Below, piece by piece: positions 20,301 to 27,282 of a stretch of DNA of 64,000 nt (positions are counted from its first letter, which is position 1; every line of letters starts with the position of its first letter). The stretch covers positions 62,001 through 126,000 of the forward strand of contig JAKQGX010000026.1 of assembly GCA_029573235.1 (NCBI GenBank). Direction: 5' to 3'. A program made the translations under genes and the position numbers. The notes beneath the pieces were generated by a model. It was not told where the DNA came from, did no database searches, and saw nothing but the letters and a program-made list of their open reading frames with translations. Origin of the DNA: Bacteroidota bacterium. GTDB taxonomy: Bacteria > Bacteroidota > Bacteroidia > Chitinophagales > Chitinophagaceae.

Positions 20301-21432
20301 ATACTCACTCGCTGCTGTTGAGTATGGCTATGGTTGTGGTATGGGTGTTGCTGCTCGTTCTTCACAAGGTAGAATGTTTGACTTACATAGTGTTGACTTA
20401 GTATTCACATCAGATACTACCAAATGGAGTCGTTGTATCGTATTAGAAACAAGCAATGATGGCGGTGCTACAACAGGGACATCACCACTTGCAGAAGGCG
20501 GAACATTGAAATTTAATTTAAGAAGCCATGCATCTTGGAATCTTCAAATGGATGCGCAAGGAAATCCAATGTATTCAACTACTCCTAAAGATACCGGCTT
20601 CTCCTATTTCCCAGGTTATGCTATCAACCAAGAAACCGGTGAACGTCTAAACATCGTATTTGGAGAAGACTCTTATCTCCTTCAAGATAATGGACGCGAT
20701 ATGATTTGGAATCCAACATCTAGAATGTTAGACAACAGTGGTAACCCAATCTTTGGTGGCAAACACTTTGTTTATGTTTCAAGAACTAAATATGATGGAT
20801 GTGCTGAACTAGCAAAGCTAATTGCTGGTCGCAATCTGAGATCAACTTGGGCATTCCAAACCTTTATGTGGGCTGGTGTTCCATTAGCAAGCTCCTTTAC
20901 CCCAATGCTACCTTTGAAAGATGGCCTAATACCCACTACAACTAGACTACGTTTCAGAGTTGCTAGACCGTATGCATACTATGTAGCTCCCGGTGTAGTA
21001 CCTGATAATACATTCAACGTACCAGGCTTCCCTAAATATCAATTCTCTACAGATGACCTAGCTCCAATGAAGTTAAGTGATGCGGCTAATCCTTATGCTG
21101 ATGATAAGAAGAAATTATTGGATAGGATTCATGTAGTACCGAACCCTTATTATGCTTACAATGGTTATGAAAAAAATCGCTTAGATACACGTGTACGCAT
21201 TATCAACCTGCCTAGAAAAGCAACCATTAACGTGTACTCTTTAGATGGTTCTGTGATTAAAACAATCACTAAAGACGATGATTTGCCGTACATTGATTGG
21301 GATATAAGAAACATGAAAGGAATGACCATTGCTAGTGGCATGTATCTCATTCACGTGAAAGCCGATGGCATCGGAGAGCGTGTTGTAAAATGGTTTGGTG
21401 CTATGCGCCCAGTAGACGTAAACTCTTATTAA
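17329..21432 (+). CDS. Giant T9SS-type exoprotein of the receptor/PorV-like module
   Basis: 1,367 residues from ATG 17329; an in-frame ATG at 17344 is an equally good start. The signal peptide (MKTLVAIVALTAGFADSYA) is followed by a segment with NVKARLMTGGDMWWDQ and AYEIPKGSRKNALFAGSCWVGG, recurrent in a large uncharacterised family of Bacteroidota surface proteins. The middle is beta-rich with acidic loops and several Cys. The C-terminus resembles a type A T9SS sorting domain (RIHVVPNPYYAY, INVYSLDGSVIKTI, GMTIASGMYLIHVKADG) but continues past the usual Lys/Arg-rich end with WFGAMRPVDVNSY. It is probably exported through T9SS and surface-attached. Function unknown. Confidence 0.8.
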   Translation: MISNKMKTLVAIVALTAGFADSYALPTIGMKGQKQVLKSTAADCNPATAAIDLDINNVKARLMTGGDMWWDQGTSNAAYEIPKGSRKNALFAGSCWVGGIQNGSLKVAAQLFRGAGNDYWPGPLNYNGGTYEISKNTCNEWDKFWKLDRVLVNEWKELTKSGDRNLISNYKIEKFRKIWEWPARGNGLGTEPNQPTNANDWKAVGSTNSVLEMDDRDYAPFINNNVQGIDNPQDVYNPELGDYPNMEDPGRGDQMVWWVFNDRGNTKLQTKSESIGLEIQTSAFAFSTKDFLNDATFYNYRVINRAGLTLDSAYMATWTDADLGYAFDDYIGSDTARGLGILYNATNIDGHGEPTSYGSNPPMVGVDFFIGPQRYFINPLTGKEDTVKLKMQSFTYFVNSSPIAELSDPNNGVEVYFYMTGSRRNGQLFNYDFDGTAGVPCSGLGSGNPIKFVFAGDVNSGWSECVCQNVPGDRRFIHSAGPFQLRPGDVNDIIIGAVWVANAGGCPVGNFKKIRVADDLTQDLFDNNFKTIEGPETPRVVYREMDRKVIFYLQNDRNSTNFMEKYGYEPDSAKYSVRVSKASRLGYTGKDTLYQFEGYRVFQLKNALITPAQIFDENGKLNESVAKEVFQCDIRNGVSQIVNWNKNIDIDGCDSCYTPVIKVNGSDTGIAHSFEIIQDAFAEGDDKRLVNYKTYYFIAIAYAYNNFANFSPLNEPGTQDKPYIESAHGPGGSPLGDQILAVMPNPANGNMGTVLNADYGSGVVITQLEGKGNGGLDIQMSAFSENEAMSAANGYQAVKPIYDSGRGPVRVKVIDPLKVQPGQWRLYLMKDPAATGNFSEKAPSPDTSANNIIAENAKWALVRNGDITNPIYSERNLDALNEQIIEQYGLSLSINQTVAAGYSQVSKAQNGNNNGYITSDITYENAGQLWLAGVPDGEKESPLNWIRSGGYARRSTDPPVPCNANDNASDTMQFYENMFSNNAQVAASWAPYSLAAVEYGYGCGMGVAARSSQGRMFDLHSVDLVFTSDTTKWSRCIVLETSNDGGATTGTSPLAEGGTLKFNLRSHASWNLQMDAQGNPMYSTTPKDTGFSYFPGYAINQETGERLNIVFGEDSYLLQDNGRDMIWNPTSRMLDNSGNPIFGGKHFVYVSRTKYDGCAELAKLIAGRNLRSTWAFQTFMWAGVPLASSFTPMLPLKDGLIPTTTRLRFRVARPYAYYVAPGVVPDNTFNVPGFPKYQFSTDDLAPMKLSDAANPYADDKKKLLDRIHVVPNPYYAYNGYEKNRLDTRVRIINLPRKATINVYSLDGSVIKTITKDDDLPYIDWDIRNMKGMTIASGMYLIHVKADGIGERVVKWFGAMRPVDVNSY

Positions 21433-21443
21433 TATTTTTATTA

Positions 21444-21472
21444 CCGGTAGGTGAGTCAAGTTCACCTACCGG
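21444..21472 (+). promoter_or_regulatory. Strong hairpin between exoprotein and PorV-like genes
   Basis: CCGGTAGGTGA (21444-21454) and TCACCTACCGG (21462-21472) form a perfect 11-bp stem with a 7-nt loop. No T-run follows, so it is not a classical terminator. It could stabilise the upstream mRNA or partly reduce downstream transcription. Confidence 0.55.
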
Positions 21473-21507
21473 CATACACTTAATAACAAGCATAACATAA
21501 GATATTT

Positions 21508-22632
21508 ATGAAACGTTTTTTTACAAAATCCACAGCAATAGTTTGCTTGCTAGGTTTCTCTGCCGTAGCCTCTTTTGCCGGTAATAAAGATCGTACCGGA
21601 CAGTCCGGAGCTACAGAATTGCTTATAAATCCTTGGGCACGTTCTACAGGAGTTTTCGGGCTTAACACGGCGCACGTAACCGGTTTGGATGCTATAAAAA
21701 CCAATATAGCCGGATTGGCATTTGTGAAAAATACCGAAGTTGGCCTCTCTCGTTCAGAAATTTTGAGTGGCTCTGGTGTTGGTGTTAACAATGCTGCAAT
21801 CGCACAAAACATCAATAATTTTGGTGTGCTTTCGTTAAATATCATGTCGGTAAGTTTTGGTGAAATTACTAGGACTGACTGGAACTACCCTGAGGGAGGC
21901 ATTGGTACTTACAAACCTCAATTTTTGAATATCAGTTTGGGATTCGCAAAGAAGTTTTCAGAGAGCATTTATGCCGGTATCGCAGGAACATTTGTATCCG
22001 AGCAAATTTCTAATATCAACGCTAGTGGTGCAGCTTTTGAAGCGGGAGTACAATATGTAACCGGAAAGCGTGATAACTTTCACTTTGGTGTAACCTTACG
22101 AAATGTAGGTACTAATATGCGCTTCAATGGTAGTGGCTTTGCAGTAGAATCTCCTATGCCAGATGCCAGCGACCCATCATCTCGTATGAGTTTGCGTGTG
22201 CCTACAGAGAAGTTTGAAATGCCTACCTATTTAAATTTCGGCGTTTCTTATGATTTCTATTTAGATGAAAATAGGCTTCAATCAGACGATGATAAACCCA
22301 AGCACAGAGCTACGCCCATGTTCTCTTTCACTTCTAACTCTTTCTTAAATGACTATTATGGAGTCGGAGTTGAGTATGCCTATAAAGAAATGTTTATGCT
22401 GCGAGGCGCATATCGCTACGAAAAAGACATCAACAACGCAGCTGCACCTAGTACCTTCTATACCGGTTTGAGCGTTGGTGCTACCATACAAACATCGCTT
22501 GGGAAATCCGGGCCTATATTAGGGCTAGATTACTCGTATAGATCAACACAACGTCCGGCAAATGGAGTACACGTAGTTACATTACGCTTAATGACTCGTG
22601 CTCGTGAAAAAGATAATGATACTGTAGAATAA
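21508..22632 (+). CDS. PorV/PorQ-family outer-membrane protein
   Basis: 374 residues. The signal peptide (cleavage near ASFAGNK) is followed by a beta-barrel of the FadL-like PorV/PorQ type. The N-terminal part (LLINPWARSTGVFGLNTAHVTGLDAIKTNIAGLAF) corresponds to the region where PorV family members have a conserved NPA-type motif. PorV proteins are T9SS shuttle or translocon subunits that bind sorting domains and deliver cargo to the attachment machinery. Placed directly after a T9SS-type exoprotein and a TonB receptor, this copy may serve that exoprotein specifically (inference). It is probably not the housekeeping porV, whose usual neighbour is porU. Confidence 0.75.
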   Translation: MKRFFTKSTAIVCLLGFSAVASFAGNKDRTGQSGATELLINPWARSTGVFGLNTAHVTGLDAIKTNIAGLAFVKNTEVGLSRSEILSGSGVGVNNAAIAQNINNFGVLSLNIMSVSFGEITRTDWNYPEGGIGTYKPQFLNISLGFAKKFSESIYAGIAGTFVSEQISNINASGAAFEAGVQYVTGKRDNFHFGVTLRNVGTNMRFNGSGFAVESPMPDASDPSSRMSLRVPTEKFEMPTYLNFGVSYDFYLDENRLQSDDDKPKHRATPMFSFTSNSFLNDYYGVGVEYAYKEMFMLRGAYRYEKDINNAAAPSTFYTGLSVGATIQTSLGKSGPILGLDYSYRSTQRPANGVHVVTLRLMTRAREKDNDTVE

Positions 22633-22636
22633 TTCT

Positions 22637-22644
22637 TACCTTTG
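22637..22644 (+). promoter_or_regulatory. Candidate -7 element of greA
   Basis: TACCTTTG is an exact match to TAnnTTTG, 70 nt upstream of the greA ATG. No convincing -33 was found. If active, its transcript would begin just before the hairpin at 22651-22690. Confidence 0.4.
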
Positions 22645-22650
22645 TAATGT

Positions 22651-22690
22651 TACAACGCTTCTGCTAACACAGGAGCGTTGTTATTTTTTT
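22651..22690 (+). terminator. Hairpin plus U-tract between the PorV-like gene and greA
   Basis: ACAACGCT (22652-22659) pairs with AGCGTTGT (22674-22681), the inner CTG/CAG extends the stem, and a T-run follows. It is a good terminator for the surface module. It also lies downstream of a possible greA -7 element, so it may act in the greA leader. Confidence 0.75.
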
Positions 22691-22714
22691 AATTTACTCA
22701 AACAGAAGAATACT

Positions 22715-23188
22715 ATGTCTGGAATTAATTATGTGACGCAAGAAACGTTAGACCAAATGAAAGAAGAGTTAGCCTACCTAAAAACAACCGGTAGAGCTGA
22801 GATTGCAGATGCTATTAAAGAAGCCAGAGAAAAGGGAGACCTTAAAGAAAATGCGGAATACGATGCTGCCAAGGAAGCCCAAGGATTGCATGAAGCTAAA
22901 GTTGCCCAATTAGAGACGGCAATAGCTACCGCTAGAGTCATTGATTTAAAGAGCGTGGACACAAGCAAAGTGTCTATTCTTAGTAAGGTAAAAGTAACTA
23001 ATCTTGCCACCAAGAAGCAGTTTGTTTACCAATTGGTTTCTGAAACGGAAGCCGATTTAAAATCAGGAAAAATATCTGTAACTTCTCCAATAGGAAAAGG
23101 ATTATTGGGAATGCATGCAGGTGAAACCGCAGAAATAGTAGTTCCTGCAGGAAAAATTAATTTGAAAATTGAAGAAATATCAATCTAA
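22715..23188 (+). CDS. greA: Transcription elongation factor GreA
   Basis: 157 residues. It rescues backtracked RNA polymerase by stimulating cleavage of the 3' end of the transcript in the secondary channel. The N-terminal antiparallel coiled coil (about 5-75) has the acidic tip region EKGDLKENAEYDAAKE, the GreA signature. The C-terminal FKBP-like domain (about 80-157) ends with a PIGKGLLGMHAGETAEI segment. Length is standard. The stop codon overlaps the HIT-protein ATG by one base (TAATG), so the two are translated from one mRNA. Confidence 0.96.
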   Translation: MSGINYVTQETLDQMKEELAYLKTTGRAEIADAIKEAREKGDLKENAEYDAAKEAQGLHEAKVAQLETAIATARVIDLKSVDTSKVSILSKVKVTNLATKKQFVYQLVSETEADLKSGKISVTSPIGKGLLGMHAGETAEIVVPAGKINLKIEEISI

Positions 23189-23586
23189 TGGCAAGCATCT
23201 TCTCTAAGATTATTAGCGGTGACATTCCTTCCTATAAGATTGCGGAAGATGATTACTTTTTCGCTTTTCTAGATATTTTCCCTTTAGTAGAAGGGCATGT
23301 ACTAGTGATTCCTAAGGTAGAAGTGGATAAAATATTTGATGTCCCAGATGAGTGGCTCAGTAAGTGGTTGCTATTTGCCATGCCCATTGCTAAAGCTATT
23401 GAAAAATCGTTTCCTTGCAACCGTTGTGGGTTGAGTGTTATCGGTCTTGAAGTGCCACACGCGCATATGCACTTACTACCTATTAATACGAGCGATGACC
23501 TTAACTTCACTCGTGAAAAATTACGTATCGAACCGAGCCGTTTATTGGAAATTCAACAACTAATACGAAGCCATCTTTCCGAATAG
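23188..23586 (+). CDS. HIT-family nucleotide hydrolase
   Basis: 132 residues. The histidine triad HAHMHLLP at 91-98 (nucleophile His93) and the N-terminal SIFSKIISGDIPSYKIAEDD place it in the HINT/HIT branch, which hydrolyses purine nucleoside phosphoramidates or related nucleotides. One or more conserved Cys in the middle (CNRCG) could bind zinc. It is translationally coupled to greA, a common arrangement in Bacteroidota. The physiological substrate is unknown. Confidence 0.93.
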   Translation: MASIFSKIISGDIPSYKIAEDDYFFAFLDIFPLVEGHVLVIPKVEVDKIFDVPDEWLSKWLLFAMPIAKAIEKSFPCNRCGLSVIGLEVPHAHMHLLPINTSDDLNFTREKLRIEPSRLLEIQQLIRSHLSE

Positions 23587-23612
23587 TACCTGTATCGAGT
23601 GTACTATATTAG

Positions 23613-23648
23613 AATAGCAGTGAATGAGCAGTTTGCTGCTATTTTTTA
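23613..23648 (+). terminator. Intrinsic terminator after greA-HIT
   Basis: AATAGCAG (23613-23620) pairs with CTGCTATT (23636-23643), followed by a T-run. The 3' arm overlaps the stop codon of the convergent HEXXH gene. Confidence 0.75.
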
Positions 23649-24001
23649 TTCCCACTAATGGTAAGTTCATATTTTGCCAGAAGATAGTCGTCCGACTCAG
23701 CTGCTCTAGCTTCTACTTCTAATGAGTTATTGTAATACCCTTTTTGAATACTTTCTTTTAAATAGAGCCATACAAATCGAAAGACACCCAGCCGCTCATA
23801 CTGCTCCACATGTTTTAGCTCATGTTTGAGCCACTTTTTAGACAAAATAAACTCTTCAGGAGTCGTCTGGTGTAAATGAATGGTATGACCAATAGTAATA
23901 GCCATTCGTTGAGTTCGTAGTTTTTGCGCAGCTAAATACGCCCAAAAAGAATGGGGCTTTATGTACACTTTTATTTTAACCTCCGATCCCATTTGTTGCA
24001 T
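23639..24001 (-). CDS. Small cytosolic HEXXH (DUF4157-like) metallopeptidase-type protein
   Basis: 120 residues without a signal peptide. It contains HELKHVEQYERLG, a HEXXH zinc motif at His60-His64, and a downstream NSLEVEARAAE segment where a glutamate could be the third ligand. This order resembles the compact DUF4157-type metallopeptidase fold, but the protein is close to the minimum size. ATG 24001 is the first start; ATG 23992 is an alternative because a hairpin T-run reaches the first one. Protease activity is inferred only from the motif. Confidence 0.65.
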   Translation of the reverse strand: MQQMGSEVKIKVYIKPHSFWAYLAAQKLRTQRMAITIGHTIHLHQTTPEEFILSKKWLKHELKHVEQYERLGVFRFVWLYLKESIQKGYYNNSLEVEARAAESDDYLLAKYELTISGNKK

Positions 24002-24007
24002 AAAGAA

Positions 24008-24040
24008 AAAGACGCCATGAAGATAATCTATGGCGTCTTT
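24008..24040 (-). terminator. Intrinsic terminator after the DUF6580 gene
   Basis: AAAGACGCCAT (24008-24018) pairs with ATGGCGTCTTT (24030-24040), a perfect 11-bp stem with an 11-nt loop. On the reverse strand the T-rich tail runs directly into the ATG of the HEXXH gene at 24001. Confidence 0.8.
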
Positions 24041-24061
24041 CTATATTTACTTAGAAAAATA

Positions 24062-24643
24062 TTAAGCATTGGTATGTTGTATGGCTTTGTTGGCTTGCAT
24101 CATTTGAAGAAGGTGATAAGCACCAAACAAAACCAAGCTACCCACAGTAGTACCGACTAAGGTGTTTTTCAAAAAAGGCAATGCTGCCACATACGTATTC
24201 ACTAAACCTGTGAAGCCAATCCCATAACCAAATACATCTGCTTTTCCTGTTTGGATAGCTACCCAAACACCTAAATTGCTGATAGTAAAAAATAGCAACG
24301 CCGCACTAATAGAAAAGCCTAGTACTTTAATTGTTTTGGGTTGGTGTAAGCCAAATCCTAATGCAGTTACTGCTATTAAAGCAAAGTAAACAAAGGCTTG
24401 GTCAATACCATAAAACCCTTGCCATTTGGTAAATAATTCAATGTAAATATCACCCGCTAATTGAGCCAGTATCGCAAATAAGAAAGCGTATCTTTTATCT
24501 TTGATAACAGCACCGGCAAACAAGCCCACTGCAGCAATAGGTGCTAAATTAAACCATTGCATTTCGTGGCTGATAATTCTTGAAAGTGCAGCTAAAGCTA
24601 CAAGAGCGATTGCCAAAATAAAAGAGTTTTTGTTTGGTTTCAT
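24062..24643 (-). CDS. DUF6580-family integral membrane protein
   Basis: 193 residues from ATG 24643; the longer frame to 24727 lacks a plausible start. It has five or six hydrophobic helices, with the N-terminal SRIISHEMQWFNLAPIAAVGLFAG typical of DUF6580. This family resembles the substrate-binding S components of ECF vitamin transporters, so small-molecule uptake is a reasonable guess, not established. No energising ATPase is encoded nearby. A terminator follows. Confidence 0.72.
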   Translation of the reverse strand: MKPNKNSFILAIALVALAALSRIISHEMQWFNLAPIAAVGLFAGAVIKDKRYAFLFAILAQLAGDIYIELFTKWQGFYGIDQAFVYFALIAVTALGFGLHQPKTIKVLGFSISAALLFFTISNLGVWVAIQTGKADVFGYGIGFTGLVNTYVAALPFLKNTLVGTTVGSLVLFGAYHLLQMMQANKAIQHTNA

Positions 24644-24765
24644 GATAAAATAAAGTTTGTTCAAAGAATGATCTGAATGTTTTGACGATGTTAATATGAT
24701 AGTAGCTACATTGTTGTATAGTTGCAATCAAGTAGGCTATATCAGTTGGCAAATATACTGTGTTT

Positions 24766-25413
24766 TTACAAAAAGCTAAAGCCAATACCTACTTGCAACA
24801 TTCTTTGTTTCCATTCATCACCCACCGATTTTCCTTGATATAAAATGTTGGAGTTTTTATTGATATTGTTCAAACCCATTACATATCGTCCACTTACAGA
24901 AATGCCGGCCGGTAGTGTAATCAATAGCCCACCTACTGCAGAAAGCATTGACTTATCAAAGAAAGTACCGGCATCCTTTAGTAAGTTATCATTATCATTT
25001 ACTGAGAATGTCCCACTAAATTGGGGTCCTAATTGTAACCAAATTCTTGGCAATACCTTTATATTAAGTAGTATCAGTACGTTGAAATAGTTTAATTGGA
25101 ACGTGCCTGTACGAATGGTATCATTTACGCTATTGTAAAAATCGGAATACAAATCTCCGAAGCCGTTACCCGTCACAAAGGTTGATTGCGTGTAAAGCGG
25201 CTCAATAGATATTCCGGCCAGCCCTCCTTTATACATCAAAAAGGCACCTGCCATAAAGTTTGCTTTATAGCCATTATCCCAATAGTTGCCATTAATCTGA
25301 TTAAAGCTGGCGCCCACTTTAATGCCGAGATCTACTTTATCTCTGTCGCGATGCCCAGCTATAGCAGTAATTACCGGTAATAATCCTAATAGTAAGCAAA
25401 AGAGTTTTTTCAT
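24766..25413 (-). CDS. Outer-membrane beta-barrel protein (PorT-like fold)
   Basis: 215 residues from ATG 25413, the start that gives a signal peptide (MKKLFCLLLGLLPVITAIA). The mature part has eight or so amphipathic strands (DLGIKVGASFNQINGNY, GGLAGISIEPLYTQ, LQVGIGFSFL) and ends in an aromatic-leucine C-terminus, matching the small outer-membrane barrel family common in Bacteroidota. Specific function unknown. No -7 consensus is visible in the 137 bp upstream. Confidence 0.75.
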   Translation of the reverse strand: MKKLFCLLLGLLPVITAIAGHRDRDKVDLGIKVGASFNQINGNYWDNGYKANFMAGAFLMYKGGLAGISIEPLYTQSTFVTGNGFGDLYSDFYNSVNDTIRTGTFQLNYFNVLILLNIKVLPRIWLQLGPQFSGTFSVNDNDNLLKDAGTFFDKSMLSAVGGLLITLPAGISVSGRYVMGLNNINKNSNILYQGKSVGDEWKQRMLQVGIGFSFL

Positions 25414-25550
25414 GGTATTGTTTTTATGAGTGCAAGTTGAATTTTTTAGTATATGCAATTGAAAACAGAAAACACGTTTTTTATTGCTTTTACAGTACTT
25501 TCAACAATCTATACAAAACAACAAAAATTGTGCTAAAACAAACAATTAGA

Positions 25551-27167
25551 TTATCCACTCGTTGGGTAATCGGCGTGCAGTACCAAAAATTCATTACGCA
25601 ACGGCTCCATGGATGCATACAACTGCTTAATAAATGCATCGCCCAAATATGGGTAAAATTCAATAAAGTTTTCTACCCTTTCTTGCAAAGCCCCATTGGG
25701 CAATAAGAGGGATTTTACTTTTTCCAATCGAGCTATAGCAATAGCATGTTTGCGTTTTTCGGCTCGCCACATTTTTGTTTGCAACGATTCCAGCAGTCGT
25801 TTTGTTTTCTTGATGGTTGCGTCGGTTGCGTCTGCCAGCGTACCATCAATAGCAACAGCTTTATCTTTTAAGGTGAATAACACAGATGATATTTCTTGCT
25901 GTGCTTGTGTTGTATCCGGCAGTACGGAGGAAGCATCAACTATTAGTTGTTGCACCCAATCATTTGTATGGGTAAATATATCGGATACCGACAAAGAGGC
26001 TTGCTTCATTTTTTTTCGGGCTATGGGTGTTATCCATTGCACCGACTGCCTGAGCAACAGTACCGGATAAAATACCTGGTAATATTCGAAGAGCGGTTTT
26101 AATTGCAACCAATAAGCCACCTCTGCACCACCGCCAATAAACGCTACATTGGGTAATAGGGTTTCTTGAAAAAGCCCTCGCAGCACCACATTGGGGCTAA
26201 AGCGTTCCGGGTATGTCTGCAACTCATGTAGCAATGCTTCTTGAGTGAAGGTGATATTGGTATGCAGCACAGACCATGTACCTTCTTGATGTACGATGCG
26301 TTCGCGAAGCGTATCAGTGAGGTAAAAAAGATTTATGGGACGAGGGAAAGCCTGTGTTTTATAATGCACGGAAAGCTGCTCCATTTGCGCCTTTACCACA
26401 CCTTCTGCAGTTCCCTGCAAAAGGTCATCTTGCATAATGGTTGTAAATAGTTGCTTGAATTGGGCTTCATCGGGATTCAATACAATCAACCCATATTCAC
26501 CGAATAACTCGTTGACCAAATAATGAGTAGCTGCCGCTATCGTATCGTGTTGCAAATAGGCTCGGGCAAGTAAGTCTTTTAACTGTTCTGTTTTTTCTCC
26601 GGGTGGTCCTAACGTCCTGAACAGTTCATTCAGCAAAGGTTTCAGGCTCTCTGTTTGCATTCTGCCCACAGCTCCTTTTTGTCCGTTTGCATCCCATGTA
26701 TAGCGTTTCCCATTGTATCGAAAAGTGCCCAACTCTTCCAAATCGTTATCTTCACTACCCATATAGTAAACCGGCACAAAACGTTTATCGGGATATTGTT
26801 CCGAAAGCAATTCTGCAAGTTTAATGGCGTGAACAATTTTGTAAATAAAGTAGAGATAACCGGTCAGCAAATTTGGTTGATGAGCCGTACAAACAGTAAA
26901 AGTATCTTCCTTCAAAAGAGCTTCAATATTGGCTTGCAACTTTTTTGATGGGTTAAGAGAAGCATACTGTTGCCGGATGGTTTGCACCAATAGCGTTCTA
27001 TTTACCGGATATGATTTTCGTGTTTCAATGGCTTCTCTAATTCCTTTTTCATTTGGAGCAAACTGAAAAAAACCATCCAACTTTTTATCGCCTGCTAAAT
27101 AATCCGTAACGAGATTAGAGAAACAGTGTGTATCTTGGTAAGGGATATGTATTGTTTCGTGGAGCAA
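25551..27167 (-). CDS. bshC: Putative cysteine ligase of bacillithiol synthesis
   Basis: 538 residues from a TTG at 27167, close to the roughly 540 usual for BshC. The frame stays open to a GTG at 27257 but contains no ATG before residue 150 or so. The TTG start begins LLHETIHIPYQDTHCFSNLVTDYL, which lines up with BshC N-termini. BshC adds cysteine to glucosaminyl-malate in the last step of bacillithiol formation. Other family segments: TAHQPNLLTGYLYFIYKI, VPVYYMGSEDNDLEEL and a C-terminal coiled coil (KTKRLLESLQTKMWRAEKRK). bshA and bshB are not in this window. Divergent from radC. Confidence 0.88.
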   Translation of the reverse strand: MLHETIHIPYQDTHCFSNLVTDYLAGDKKLDGFFQFAPNEKGIREAIETRKSYPVNRTLLVQTIRQQYASLNPSKKLQANIEALLKEDTFTVCTAHQPNLLTGYLYFIYKIVHAIKLAELLSEQYPDKRFVPVYYMGSEDNDLEELGTFRYNGKRYTWDANGQKGAVGRMQTESLKPLLNELFRTLGPPGEKTEQLKDLLARAYLQHDTIAAATHYLVNELFGEYGLIVLNPDEAQFKQLFTTIMQDDLLQGTAEGVVKAQMEQLSVHYKTQAFPRPINLFYLTDTLRERIVHQEGTWSVLHTNITFTQEALLHELQTYPERFSPNVVLRGLFQETLLPNVAFIGGGAEVAYWLQLKPLFEYYQVFYPVLLLRQSVQWITPIARKKMKQASLSVSDIFTHTNDWVQQLIVDASSVLPDTTQAQQEISSVLFTLKDKAVAIDGTLADATDATIKKTKRLLESLQTKMWRAEKRKHAIAIARLEKVKSLLLPNGALQERVENFIEFYPYLGDAFIKQLYASMEPLRNEFLVLHADYPTSG

Positions 27168-27282
27168 TGAAATAATTCTTTCCAGCGAAGGTACTAGCCT
27201 CTTAGAATACTTCCATAATATCCGAATAACTATTCGTAATAATGCAGCTCTTAACACTTCTTCAAACTAAAACCGTATCAAG

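Noticed and set aside
13508-22632. SusC/SusD polysaccharide-utilisation locus
   Set aside because: The gene after the TonB receptor has no lipoprotein signal or SusD features and carries a sorting-domain-like C-terminus; no glycoside hydrolases or regulators of that type are present.
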